Origin: Porogramme epimiltina
Taxonomy: Eukaryota; Basidiomycota; Agaricomycetes; Polyporales; Polyporaceae
Length of the DNA: 17,271 nucleotides
Reading direction: 5' to 3'
NCBI GenBank assembly: GCA_900155495.1
Contig: FTLJ01000470.1
Location: 1-17,271 of the forward strand
Positions 1 through 10,721 of this stretch are shown here, piece by piece (the first letter of the stretch is position 1; each line of letters begins with the position of its first letter). Below the pieces are notes generated by a model. The model saw nothing but the letters and a program-made list of their open reading frames with translations. It did no database searches and had not been told where the DNA came from. Position numbers and translations under genes: made by a program.

Positions 1-838
1 GCGCTGAGGGGGGTGGCGGAGGGGCTGGGGGCATGTGCTTGCTGGGAGGGGAGGGAGGGGGGCGACGGTCGCAAAGGAGACGCACCTGTTGATCCCAGTG
101 GTCCCACGCCTGGGCAATAATGGGCTCGAGGGACGCGAGCTCTTCGTTGGTCATGGAGAGGGTGCGGAGGAGGTGCTGCTTGAGGAGGGGGGCGCAGGAG
201 AAGGAGAGGAGGAGGGTGCTCGCGAAGGTCTGGCCGCCGAGGGGCTGGCCCTGCGGGAACGGCGGCTCGTGCATCTGGTGCGGCGGGGGGTGCGGATGGG
301 GATGGGGGTGCTGGTGGGTCGGGTGCGGCGGGTGCGGGTGCGGCGGCATCTCGTGCGCCAGGACGGGCTGGTACTGGCCCTCGGCGTCCATCCGGTACTG
401 GACGTCCTCGATGCCGGACATGATCTCGTTGCCCATGTCGAGCCCGAGCTCGCGCAGCTTGCGGGCCTTGACGAGCGCGCGGTGCTTGCGCTGCCGCTCC
501 CGCGCCGCCGTCCGTATGCGGTCCCGCTTCGCGACCTCGTCGGGAGAGAGGTCGTCCTTGCCGTAGTCGCTGCCCGGGGGCGGGTCGGGCGTCTGGGGGA
601 GCGGCGCGGGGGGCGGGGGGACCTCTACGGGAGGAGGGGGTAGCTGCTGGGCCTGCTGCTGAGAGAGGCCGAGGATGCCCTGCTGTAGACCGGCGGCCTG
701 GCGGTCGCGCTCGCGTTTGCGGCGCTGCCGTTCTGCAGCCTTCTCGCGCTTGTGCCTCTGGCTGGGGGTCTCGTTCTCGCGCGACCGTTTGCGCGACGAG
801 GAGGGGGTAGCGGGGATGTGTTGTGTGGCGGGGTCCAT
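1..838 (-). CDS. Uncharacterised basic, Pro/His-rich protein, 5' part (runs off left edge)
   Basis: The frame opens at ATG 838-836 and stays open to the window edge. The N-terminus reads MDPATQHIPATPSSSRKR. Two strongly basic stretches follow: residues about 16-47, including AERQRRKRERDRQ, which resembles the basic half of a bZIP or a nuclear localisation signal, and residues about 102-131, including RTAARERQRKHRALVKARK. Between them lies a Gln/Pro-rich linker (about 60-90). A His-Pro low-complexity tract sits near 160-195, and residues about 230-251 (MTNEELASLEPIIAQAW) look helical. A GTGCGT splice donor at 85-80, directly after a CAG codon, would end exon 1 at base 86 after exactly 251 codons. 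Pyrimidine-rich acceptors end at 42 and at 4, so the left edge may be intron or exon 2. No leucine zipper is visible. I do not recognise the family; a nuclear, DNA- or RNA-associated role is inferred from composition only. Confidence 0.72.
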   Translation of the reverse strand, partial: MDPATQHIPATPSSSRKRSRENETPSQRHKREKAAERQRRKRERDRQAAGLQQGILGLSQQQAQQLPPPPVEVPPPPAPLPQTPDPPPGSDYGKDDLSPDEVAKRDRIRTAARERQRKHRALVKARKLRELGLDMGNEIMSGIEDVQYRMDAEGQYQPVLAHEMPPHPHPPHPTHQHPHPHPHPPPHQMHEPPFPQGQPLGGQTFASTLLLSFSCAPLLKQHLLRTLSMTNEELASLEPIIAQAWDHWDQQVRLLCDRRPPPSPPSKHMPPAPPPPPSA

Positions 839-1156
839 CTCTGGGCTCACTCGGGGCGGTCTGTATGTCTATTCCACGGCGCGGGTGACCGTAACGGCCT
901 GCGAGGACGGTAACGGCCCAAGGGCGACTGGCGACGGCGGGGGAGGGCGGTGGTAACGTCGTGACGGTGGGGTGACGAGGAGGAGGCCCCTGCTGTCACA
1001 CGCCCTCTTATACCAAAGGTGGCGTGGGAACTCGCCCCAAGCCGCCGACCGCATGGGCTCGCCGCGCCTCGCATTGCCCTCCATGCCCGCATGCGCTGTC
1101 TTTGTTCACCGAGCTGCGCTCTTGTTTATACGTAGTGTACAATACAGTTCAGACTT
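839..1156 (-). promoter_or_regulatory. Promoter region of the basic-protein gene, with TATA box and GTAACG copies
   Basis: This 318-bp gap separates the 3' end of ADE12 from the ATG at 838. Read on the minus strand it holds TATAAGAG at 1012-1005, about 170 nt before the ATG, a plausible distance for a fungal TATA box with a leader. The hexamer GTAACG (CGTTAC on the minus strand) occurs at 891-896, 910-915 and 953-958. The first two lie in a near-duplicate segment ending TAACGGCC. The same gap must also carry the ADE12 3' UTR and poly(A) site. No other gene is seen here. Confidence 0.45.
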
Positions 1157-3738
<2,582 letters not shown>

Positions 3739-4496
3739 CTAGTATCCGACACCGATGAGGTAGTCTGCGAGGCTCTCGACCACGGGGGTCGCCTCAGGGG
3801 CCTGGGTCGGTGCAGTATACTCCGCGACGAGGACGGCCTGCTTCGTCTTCACGAGGACACAGCCATCTCCCTGTAGTGAACGCATCAGCACGAGAACGCA
3901 ATCCGCTAGGAAGGGAGGTATAGCAGATGTGGAAGGTATAGGCACACGAAAACAGCAGCTCAAAGAACGATTGGGTAGGGATACGTACCGCCTTCTTGCC
4001 GTATATACTACGGTCGTTTGCAGAGAGAGCAAAGAACTTCTGGCCGGCGAGACGGATGCCGGTCGCGAGCACCTCGTCAGGCTTGTTGAAAGCGCTCACG
4101 ACCTTCTGTTGCTCTTCTGTCGAAAGCTACGACCGCGTTGATAGAGACAAAGTGGAGATAGTAGGGGTATACAGGATAACGATTTGCAGTGGCGGGATAT
4201 GCGAAGGATGTTTGCGATCCGGCAGATAGAGTAGATAGAAAGGAAATTGTGCATGAGTTTCTTGCCCTGTCTCTGACGAAGTGGCGGTACGTACCGTGTA
4301 CCCCGCGGAAGATGCCCAAACCCCACCAGCAAGGCCAACAATCGCAGCCTTTTGGACCTTCCCGCTGCCAACGAGGTTGGTATCGACGTACGCTATGCAT
4401 TTGGGGAAGATTGGTGAACGGCGGAATCGAAGAAGGAACGACCAGAATAGCTGGGCCCGTGAAAGATGGGAAAGAAGTCTTACCTTGCCAAGACAT
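3739..4496 (-). CDS. Profilin, four exons
   Basis: Profilin binds actin monomers and poly-proline proteins such as formins, feeding actin assembly at growing hyphal tips and septa. Exons: 4496-4484, 4392-4295, 4126-3989, 3870-3739 (381 nt, 126 aa, the same length as yeast profilin). Introns of 91, 168 and 118 nt have clean GT-AG ends, and all junctions keep frame. The start MSWQAYVDTNLVGSGKV is the classic profilin N-terminus. Trp3 and Tyr6, with Trp30 and the C-terminal Tyr126, are placed to form the poly-proline groove. The actin-binding half shows LAGQKFFAL and KTKQAVLVAEY, and the protein ends ESLADYLIGVGY. The first coding exon is only 13 nt (MSWQ plus one base), so gene finders may mis-call the start. 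Stop TAG at 3741-3739. ADE12 lies downstream in the same orientation. Confidence 0.96.
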
Positions 4497-4498
4497 GG

Positions 4499-4585
4499 TA
4501 ACAAGAGAAAGAGCCGGAGATGGAGGTGAGAGAGAAGAGAGCCTAGATAGCGGTGTGGAGGTGAGAGGAGAGAGACGAATACAGG
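4499..4585 (-). promoter_or_regulatory. Pyrimidine-rich leader upstream of profilin
   Basis: Immediately upstream of the profilin ATG the minus strand is a nearly unbroken C/T-rich tract (purine-rich on the plus strand). CT-rich blocks around the transcription start are common in strongly expressed fungal housekeeping genes, so this probably marks the core promoter and 5' leader. No TATA box is evident close by. Confidence 0.45.
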
Positions 4586-6465
4586 GACACAGGCTTAAGC
4601 AAGTGCATCCGCGGCTGTTTCGCCCGCGCCGGAGATCGCCATCCGATAACATCCACTCCGCGATCGCAGGCCCCCTCTTCAACAGCCTCTGCCTCAACAA
4701 TATTCACTTTTAGCCTTCTTTGTGTACGGATTGCGACAAGCACCTCCTCTACCGAGCGAGAGCATGCAGGACAACCCCCCAGCATGTACTACTGGCGCCA
4801 GGGCTCGCGGTGGTGTCTAGTAGCCTCAAGCTAGGCGTCGGTCCGGACTCCGGAAGCCGAATTGAACGCGCGTGGCGGGAGTGCAAGAAGGGTGGGACTA
4901 GGTAGTGGACGGCATACTATCCAAAGTCAAGTCGGCTAGCAAGGCTCTAATAAGTACTGCTTTTACCGCGTAACAAGCGTCGTGTCGCAACGAGACAGTG
5001 CATCCCAGAATGACAGAACTGGATAATGCTACCAAAGGTGGCGACCTCTTCGCCTCCTCTAACATCAAGAACGGCTACCAAATCAGCTCGCATGCCTCCG
5101 ATACTGTTATTATTCTTTACCGAGCGCCGTGCCGCAGCGACACAATCACAAAACGGAGTTTCTCAAGGCTGAGCTAGGTTACGCGTTCAACGGCGACCCC
5201 CAGACCCACACGCGTGACCCACCGTACCTCAATCCTGTTCTGCCATCCCACATTCCGCGGTGATCGTTCGCGTGTTTGTATGCGCATGAGGGGCATTCCG
5301 CTTTCTCGCCGTATGTGCAACACCCCTTATTGACCGCCGCTTGTACCTCGAGACACACTCCGTGATGTGTGTGCGCAAGCGGCGATGCGGTTCTACTCAG
5401 TCGGCGGAGCTGCAGCCGGTGTGTTATGGGGCCGGGCTCTCTCAGGGGTCGAAGCGTAAATCTCTAGAAGACTAAGTGAGTTATCACACTGCGCAACTAA
5501 TCCGCTTCAACATACCTTAACGTGTTCAAACCATATGCAAGGTTTGAAGAGGGTTGGTGGCCGAGAACGAGGGGGTGATGCCCAAAAAGAATGCTCATGA
5601 GCGGAAATAACTGCATAAACACGTCACATCGGAGGACCAGCGCCGACGAAGCCCTCTGGCCAGAGCAAGGCTATTTTTGACTGGGTACGGCTCGAGCTGC
5701 TATTAGCCCTACGCCGACGTGAGACCGATACTTGCCTTACGCACTAACAACTGAGGCAGGACCGCGCCACGGACGGTCCTTGCGGGCCATAGGCTTGCTG
5801 TCGATGTATTGCCTGGACTTGGCACTGGATGACTTCCGTCGATCGACGAGACCGCAAGAAGACTGGAGCGCGGTGCTTGATGTCCTTGTGAGAAGTTGGT
5901 GCATCGGCGACTGGACACGAAGATCGGCCTGACCACCCTATTTGAAAGGCGACGTCATTCTGGCATCAGGTAGGTCTGGGGCCTGGCCACCGTTGCCCGG
6001 GCGGGAACAAGTCGAAGACGAGCTATTCACCCACGTTCGTGGAAAGTGGATGCATGCGAGAGGTGTAGAACAATTATAAGCTACTCGTGTTTCCATGCTG
6101 GCAAAATGGCGTAGAGCAAGCTCGAAAGTTTCAAAGAAAAGGTCGACACTCAGACAAGTCTTTGGTCTGGTTGAGGGGTGTGCGTGGCACGTGAGCACAA
6201 CAAGCGCCCATGTGGACAGTGCCAGACAGCGCTTCCCTCGGAAGACGACCGACGCAGCACGGGTATGTCTTTGGCGTCGTCCATGAAGTAATGGCCCCGG
6301 TCCCTGTCCAGGTTCTCTGAGCTCTGACCCATAGAGTCTGCGCATCATGCAGACCGCATTCCCTCGACGGGCCCGCAAGCCCTTTCCCCGGCTGTGATGG
6401 CCTACTCTTCCTCTAGATTCATCGCTGTCAGTCCACGGCGAGGTCCCTCAAGAGACAGTGAGGGG
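4586..6465. other. Intergenic stretch with weak, unassigned open frames
   Basis: No complete gene can be defended in this 1.9 kb. It contains distal profilin promoter on the left and upstream DNA of the Kre9-like gene on the right. Three short frames look more protein-like than the rest. A 55-codon plus-strand frame at 5010-5177 begins MTELDNATKGGDLFASSNIK. A plus-strand frame at 5732-5935, without an ATG start, includes GLLSMYCLDLALDDFRRS. The opposing minus frame ending at 5737 includes RQYIDSKPMARKDRPWRG. None shows a known domain. They may be remnants of a decayed gene or chance. Confidence 0.3.
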
Positions 6466-6473
6466 TATAAAAA
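6466..6473 (+). promoter_or_regulatory. TATA box of the Kre9-like gene
   Basis: The sequence GGGGTATAAAAACC places TATAAAAA 111 nt before the ATG at 6584. Initiation about 30 nt downstream would give a leader of roughly 80 nt that is rich in C and T, typical of strongly expressed fungal genes. This is the clearest core-promoter element in the window and supports both the strand and the start chosen for the downstream gene. Confidence 0.7.
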
Positions 6474-6491
6474 CCATTGCTCAAGCCCTCC

Positions 6492-6587
6492 ATGCACCCC
6501 AAGCCAAGCATCTGCCTGCTTCTACAGCTTCACCTCTTACGACCTCGCCCTTTGGCTCTTACGAACTCGCAAAGTCCACAGCTATGA
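6492..6587 (+). other. Possible upstream ORF overlapping the start codon (ATGA)
   Basis: An ATG at 6492 opens a 31-codon frame whose TGA stop at 6585-6587 overlaps the main ATG at 6584-6586 as ATGA. If transcription starts upstream of 6492, ribosomes would terminate exactly at the main start. The TATA box is so close that initiation may fall downstream of this ATG, in which case the frame is not transcribed. Its peptide resembles nothing known to me. Confidence 0.25.
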
Positions 6588-7157
6588 TCTCCTTCACCAA
6601 GCTGTTCGCCCTCCCCTTCGTCGCTATGGCCTTGGCGTCCGCCACCGCGTCCGCCGCTCCTCTCGAGCAGCGTGACATCTGGGACCCCGCTGTCCTTTAC
6701 CCCCACACTGGAACGGTGTGGGTCCGCGGCCAGCACCACAATGTTACCTGGTACGTTCTGGCCTACTTGTATGGCAAATTGAGGAGAAATTGACGAGCAT
6801 GGACACTGAATCCTAGGGACACTTCCAATCCACCCCAGAACGTCACGGACACGACGGGTCTGATCCTCCTCGCCCAAGGCGGTCGTGCCACGACTCGTAA
6901 GCCGTCCCCCATACAAAGCGACCCATCTCGGATACTCACTAGCATCCGTGCTCTAGTTATCCTCGCCGAAGGCTTCCCTCTCTCGGCCGGCCGTGTCGAA
7001 GTCGAGGTCCCGTGGGTCCAGACTCGCAGCGACTACGCCGTCGTCCGTGAGTGGCTGCTAAAACTTCACTTCTGCGCGTCGTCATTGACTGATCGTCGAT
7101 GTGTTAGTGCTGGGCGACTCCGGGAACATTGGCCAGGAGTTCACTATCCAGGAGTAA
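6584..7157 (+). CDS. Small secreted Kre9/Knh1-type cell-wall protein, four exons
   Basis: Exons 6584-6750, 6817-6896, 6957-7046, 7108-7157 give 387 nt (128 aa). Introns of 66, 60 and 61 nt have GT-AG ends and keep frame. Residues 1 to about 24 form a signal peptide with a hydrophobic core (KLFALPFVAMALA) and an ASA cleavage region, followed by APLEQRD. The mature part matches the fungal Ser-Thr-rich, GPI-anchored-type (Kre9/Knh1 N-terminal) domain: WDPAVLYPHTGTVWVRGQ, the NVTWDTS core at 53-59, then VEVEVPWVQ and a terminal DYAVVLLGDSGNIGQEFTI. Sequons lie at Asn53 and Asn64. There is no C-terminal hydrophobic tail, so it should be released or held non-covalently in the wall rather than GPI-anchored. 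Family members are linked to beta-1,6-glucan or wall assembly, but the role of these single-domain basidiomycete forms is not established. The TATA box at 6466 supports the start. Confidence 0.9.
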
Positions 7158-7318
7158 TGCGCGAGGATCACCACCGTAAACGCGCAAGGACATTTGGACC
7201 ATGATGTACTCGCCGCCATGATGTAGTGCGGACTGCAATGGACTCGGATGTAATGATGATGTGATTCTTAGTGTTAACGTGGTTATTACAGTCATGAGTT
7301 ATTCGTTCCTGTGCGCGC

Positions 7319-7976
7319 TCAAGCCGCAGCCTTGGGTTGAGCTTTCAAGCAATCTGCCTTGTGCTCCTTCAAATGGGGCCCTCTGGCACGTTTTGTGGCA
7401 ATACCTGCCGCCTAAGCCTCAGGAGGGATGTAAACAATGACGAACGGAGGTTGGTACGCACGTTGCCTGTCCGCATGCCCCGTAGTTGCGGAGCAGTGTG
7501 CTGTGCGCCCGACAGTTAAAACACAGCGCGAGTATAGACTGATTCTTGGCCACTTCGAATAACTCGATGTACGAACACATTTTTCGGGAAACCACATTGT
7601 TATCTATCGTGTTGCCCGTATCGTTCGAGTCGTCCACCGCGTATAGATTGGCTTCCCAGTTCGCTACATGCCTCTCCGCCTCCTTGAGAGTCATGGGCTC
7701 GTCCAACAAGGCCGTCCCGTACTCGTCTTGGTCGATGCTGTCCAGTCGACGGACGACGGCGTCCCATTAGCTCAGGGCAGCAGAGTACTTGGGGAGCATG
7801 TATGTGTATGTATCGTCAACGGTGTGCTGTTTCGTAAGCAATTTCGTGCGGCCAGTCTTGCGGAAGAGCTCCAGGCAGAGGTCCAAGTTACACAAATCGA
7901 CGCGGATAACAGGGAGACTGGGGACGTGGGCAATGCTACTTAGTGGCGGGGCACACGTACTGTGTAGCGTAGGTGA
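7319..7976 (-). pseudogene. Decayed MYND zinc-finger gene, 3' part
   Basis: A minus frame from about 7976 to 7462 is open apart from one TAA (7769-7767). It includes LCLELFRKTGRTKLL and LDEPMTLKEAERHVANWEAN and ends in a finger start, LCFNCRAHSTLLRNYGACG. A GTGCGT donor at 7461 and a CAG acceptor at 7405 define a 57-nt intron, after which YCHKTCQRA follows. Seven bases (7376-7370) replace the expected six, shifting the frame; the next frame then reads HLKEHKADCLKAQPKAAA and stops at 7321-7319. Together these are the halves of a MYND finger. Damage: a Tyr (LLRNY) where the third zinc-binding Cys belongs, a +1 frameshift inside the finger, and the TAA unless a 51-nt intron (7788-7738) removes it. 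The intron splits the finger at the same codon and phase as in the intact MYND gene upstream. No 5' half was found, so this is a truncated relic. Confidence 0.75.
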
Positions 7977-8230
7977 CTAATAGCAGCTGTCGTCTAACGA
8001 TTTGTTTGCTCTGCTTGCTCGAACGGCACTATTCCACTGCTCACTGCCCCGTCATACTGATGCAATGGAAATGTTGTAAACGTTGTTTCAGAAAGATTAA
8101 GCATTATCAATCTCTACGTATCGCATTAGGAATTCTCCAAGTATGTCCTAAAAGACGAATCAGGAAGAGCACAAGATATGACCATGCTATATGCACTTAC
8201 TAGGTACTTTTGTGCGTGACATAGTCTCGC
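7977..8230. other. Short AT-richer gap between the two MYND loci
   Basis: About 250 bp separate the upstream end of the decayed MYND frame from the stop codon of the intact MYND gene. Base composition is visibly lower in GC than the flanking coding DNA. No exon, promoter element or repeat could be recognised. It should contain the 3' UTR and poly(A) site of the intact gene. Confidence 0.4.
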
Positions 8231-10685
8231 TCATCCAGAGGACGGCCTGGCCTCTAGGCACTCCGCTTTATGAGAAGCCCAATCAGCTTTTTGACACTTC
8301 TTGCTACAATATCTGCAACAAGTACGGTCAGGTGAGCTAGAGACAAGTATGCAGCAGCCACACTACGCTTACCTCGTCTCTCTACATCCGCCGCACCTCC
8401 TAAGCCACACGCTGCGCGAACCGCAGAACATGCACCCGAACATCCCTGAGATCGGGTCCCTGGAGTTCGGGGGGTTGCACTTCACGTCGTTGACGTACGC
8501 CGTCAGACTTCCATCCTCTCCCGCAATGTGGCGGTCGCCCTCGCGGGACTGCGCGAACGCGTTCCAGCCCTCGACGTGTTTGTCTGCGTGGGCGTGGGAT
8601 GGCGGCGGGGCCAGGGGCTTGCCGCAGTCGACCGCGTCGAACCGCTCCACAGACGGGCCCCACGTACTGTGCCCCGACGCGTAGGTCGAGAGCACCTGGC
8701 GGCGCACCATGCCCAGGACGCTTTGCGGCGCCGAGGCGTTCATGAACGCGAGCAGCGCATCCACCTCTTCGATCTTGCGCATAATGGGCTGTATGAAGCG
8801 CGTCAGAACTTTGCACAACACAAACTATATGCGAACGAGGGCCACTCACGTCGAGCTCCGCGAAGTCCTCGTCCATCTCGTGCCCGCGCATGACGAGGTC
8901 GATCAAGGCCCGCAACTCGTGCACGGTGGCCAGGTCTCGCGCGTCGGGCGGCGCCTCTGCGACGAACGCGTCCGCTTCGCGGAGCGCTCGGGAGAGGAAT
9001 GCGTGGCCGAGGCTCTGCGCACGGCGCATCGCGCATCCGGGGGGGCCGTCGCGAAGCATGCGGAGGGCTAGCCCGAAGGCGCTGACGGCGGCGTGGTAGC
9101 GAAGTTTGTGCTGCAGCATTGGGGAGGCGGAGGGGCAGCTGAGCCCCCGTTGGGCGGCGCGCAAGGCGCGCTCGTCCGAGCTGACGAGGGCGAGGGTATA
9201 ATAGGCGAAGGCGAAATCTGGACTCCGCTGGGAGGCGGACAGAGCACATTCCCCCGCACTGAGAGTATCATTGTGACGAAGGCAATGGTGGATCCAGAGG
9301 ATGTCGGCGGCATCGCGATCGGCGGCGCTGGGGGTCCCGGACCGGAGGGCTTTAGTGGCGGCCGGGAGGAGCTTGCATGGGTCTGTCAAGAGTTTGGGGA
9401 GCGTCGCGAGGAGATCTTCGGACGGGTTGTCAAAGATGTCGTAGTAGCAGAAGGCAGGCGTGTCGACGGCGTAGCGTATAGGACATGTCTGCAATACTGC
9501 GGCAATGCCTCGTCCGACGGCGAGGAGGTCGCGTGGTCCGAGCCCGCCACAAATACCAGTCCTAGCTATGACCGTACGATACTCTTGCTCGCTGCGAAGA
9601 AGATCGCATGTTTCGGTAACCACCAATGAGCGGGAACCGAGGGAATCTTGGAGAGGGAGGGGAGGAACGTCGTCTTTGAGGAACTTCTTCATCTGCACGA
9701 TGTCGTAGGACGGGACACTTTCTGGTTCCTTCTCGAAAGTGGCTTGACAGATGGACCGCAGCTTCTGTATCGACGTGGCGCGCGTGGTGATGGTCTTGCT
9801 CCGAGTATGGGCGACGAGAAACGCGAGCATAGCTGGTTCGGCGCGGCACATGGTTGGAGCACTCCTGACTGCGCTGGACATGTAGCAGTGCACGTGCGTC
9901 ATCACGCTGTACGATACGTCCGGCCGGCAGAATGCGTCCAGCGCGACACGCGTCACTGGACCGAATGCTATGTCCGCAAGGTAGGCGTCGTCGATCCCGG
10001 GGTTTGCGTCGAGGGTGAGGGAGACAACGTGGATGAGGGTGATGATCGCCTTCTCCATGATGCAGGGCTGGTCTGTGTGGACCTCGAGCAGACGGAGAAC
10101 GCGGACGTTTAGCTTGGCAGCATCGGAACGACCCAGCGCGTAATGTTTGGTGATCACTGTGAGGGCGGAAAGAAGCACGCAGATGCTCGACTGCGGACCG
10201 TCGTCTAGGAGCTTCTCAATCCTCTTCAGGACGCCTATCGCATCAAGTGTAAACACACATCCTACTATCGTCATGCGTCAAGGAGAGCCGCACCTGTGCC
10301 CATAAGTTGTTCGCATAATATACTGTCCGCAGACCAGTACGCCCATATCACAAGCACGAAGTCTAGTCTCCCGAAATCGCCCTTACGTTGCGCCGATATG
10401 TACTCGCGTTCGAGTGTCTCGGAGTAAGCGTGGAAGTTTGAATGCGCTTTCTTCAAGCCGCCGCGCTTAGTGAAATCTATTGTGACGTCAGAACCCCCGC
10501 GCGTGCTTATGATAAAGATCTCAAGCCGGAACTGAGGACATACCAGGAAGACACGATGCCTGGCAGAATGCTTGCACAGCCAGTCTCAAATCATCCTCAA
10601 ACATCGATTCGACCGTACCGCAACCTCCGACTTGCGTTACGTGCATCTTTTTGGGAGCGGGGCTCGTTTTAGCGACCGTGATCAT
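8231..10685 (-). CDS. Helical-repeat protein with C-terminal MYND zinc finger, five exons
   Basis: Exons: 10685-10544, 10476-10294, 10234-8850, 8788-8373, 8312-8231 (2208 nt, 735 aa). Introns of 67, 59, 61 and 60 nt have GT-AG ends and keep frame. The ATG at 10685 is the first after an in-frame TAG. The C-terminus is a complete MYND finger with ligands C689, C692, C702, C705, C711, C715, H723 and C727, including YCSKKCQKADWASHKAEC, followed by eight residues and TGA at 8233-8231. The last intron cuts the finger, so a gene model that stops at the TAA reached by reading through the donor would lose half of it. Residues about 110-260 are amphipathic helices of ARM/HEAT-like character. About 415-500 (including FAFAYYTLALVSSDERALRAAQRG) look TPR-like; these two are fold impressions, not motif matches. 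MYND fingers bind short proline-containing peptides, so a scaffold role is inferred. No SET domain is seen. Confidence 0.88.
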
Positions 10686-10697
10686 GGTTGTATGCTG

Positions 10698-10721
10698 CTA
10701 CGTTGGCCGGCTTGTAAACAT
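10698..10721 (-). other. Possible 7-codon upstream ORF in the MYND gene leader
   Basis: ATG at 10721-10719 opens MFTSRPT followed by TAG at 10700-10698, ending 12 nt before the main ATG at 10685. If the transcript start lies upstream of 10721, this would be translated first and could lower expression of the MYND protein. The transcription start is unknown, so this stays tentative. Confidence 0.2.

Noticed and set aside
35..643. 202-codon plus-strand open frame
   Set aside because: It is the antisense shadow of the basic-protein gene, whose minus frame has a start, coherent composition and an upstream TATA box.
5938..6378. 146-codon minus-strand frame
   Set aside because: Composition is irregular, with no domain, and it overlaps other open frames; no splice partners or promoter were found.
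9093..9629. 178-codon plus-strand frame
   Set aside because: It lies antisense within the large third exon of the MYND gene; Gly-rich content reflects the complement of GC-ended codons.
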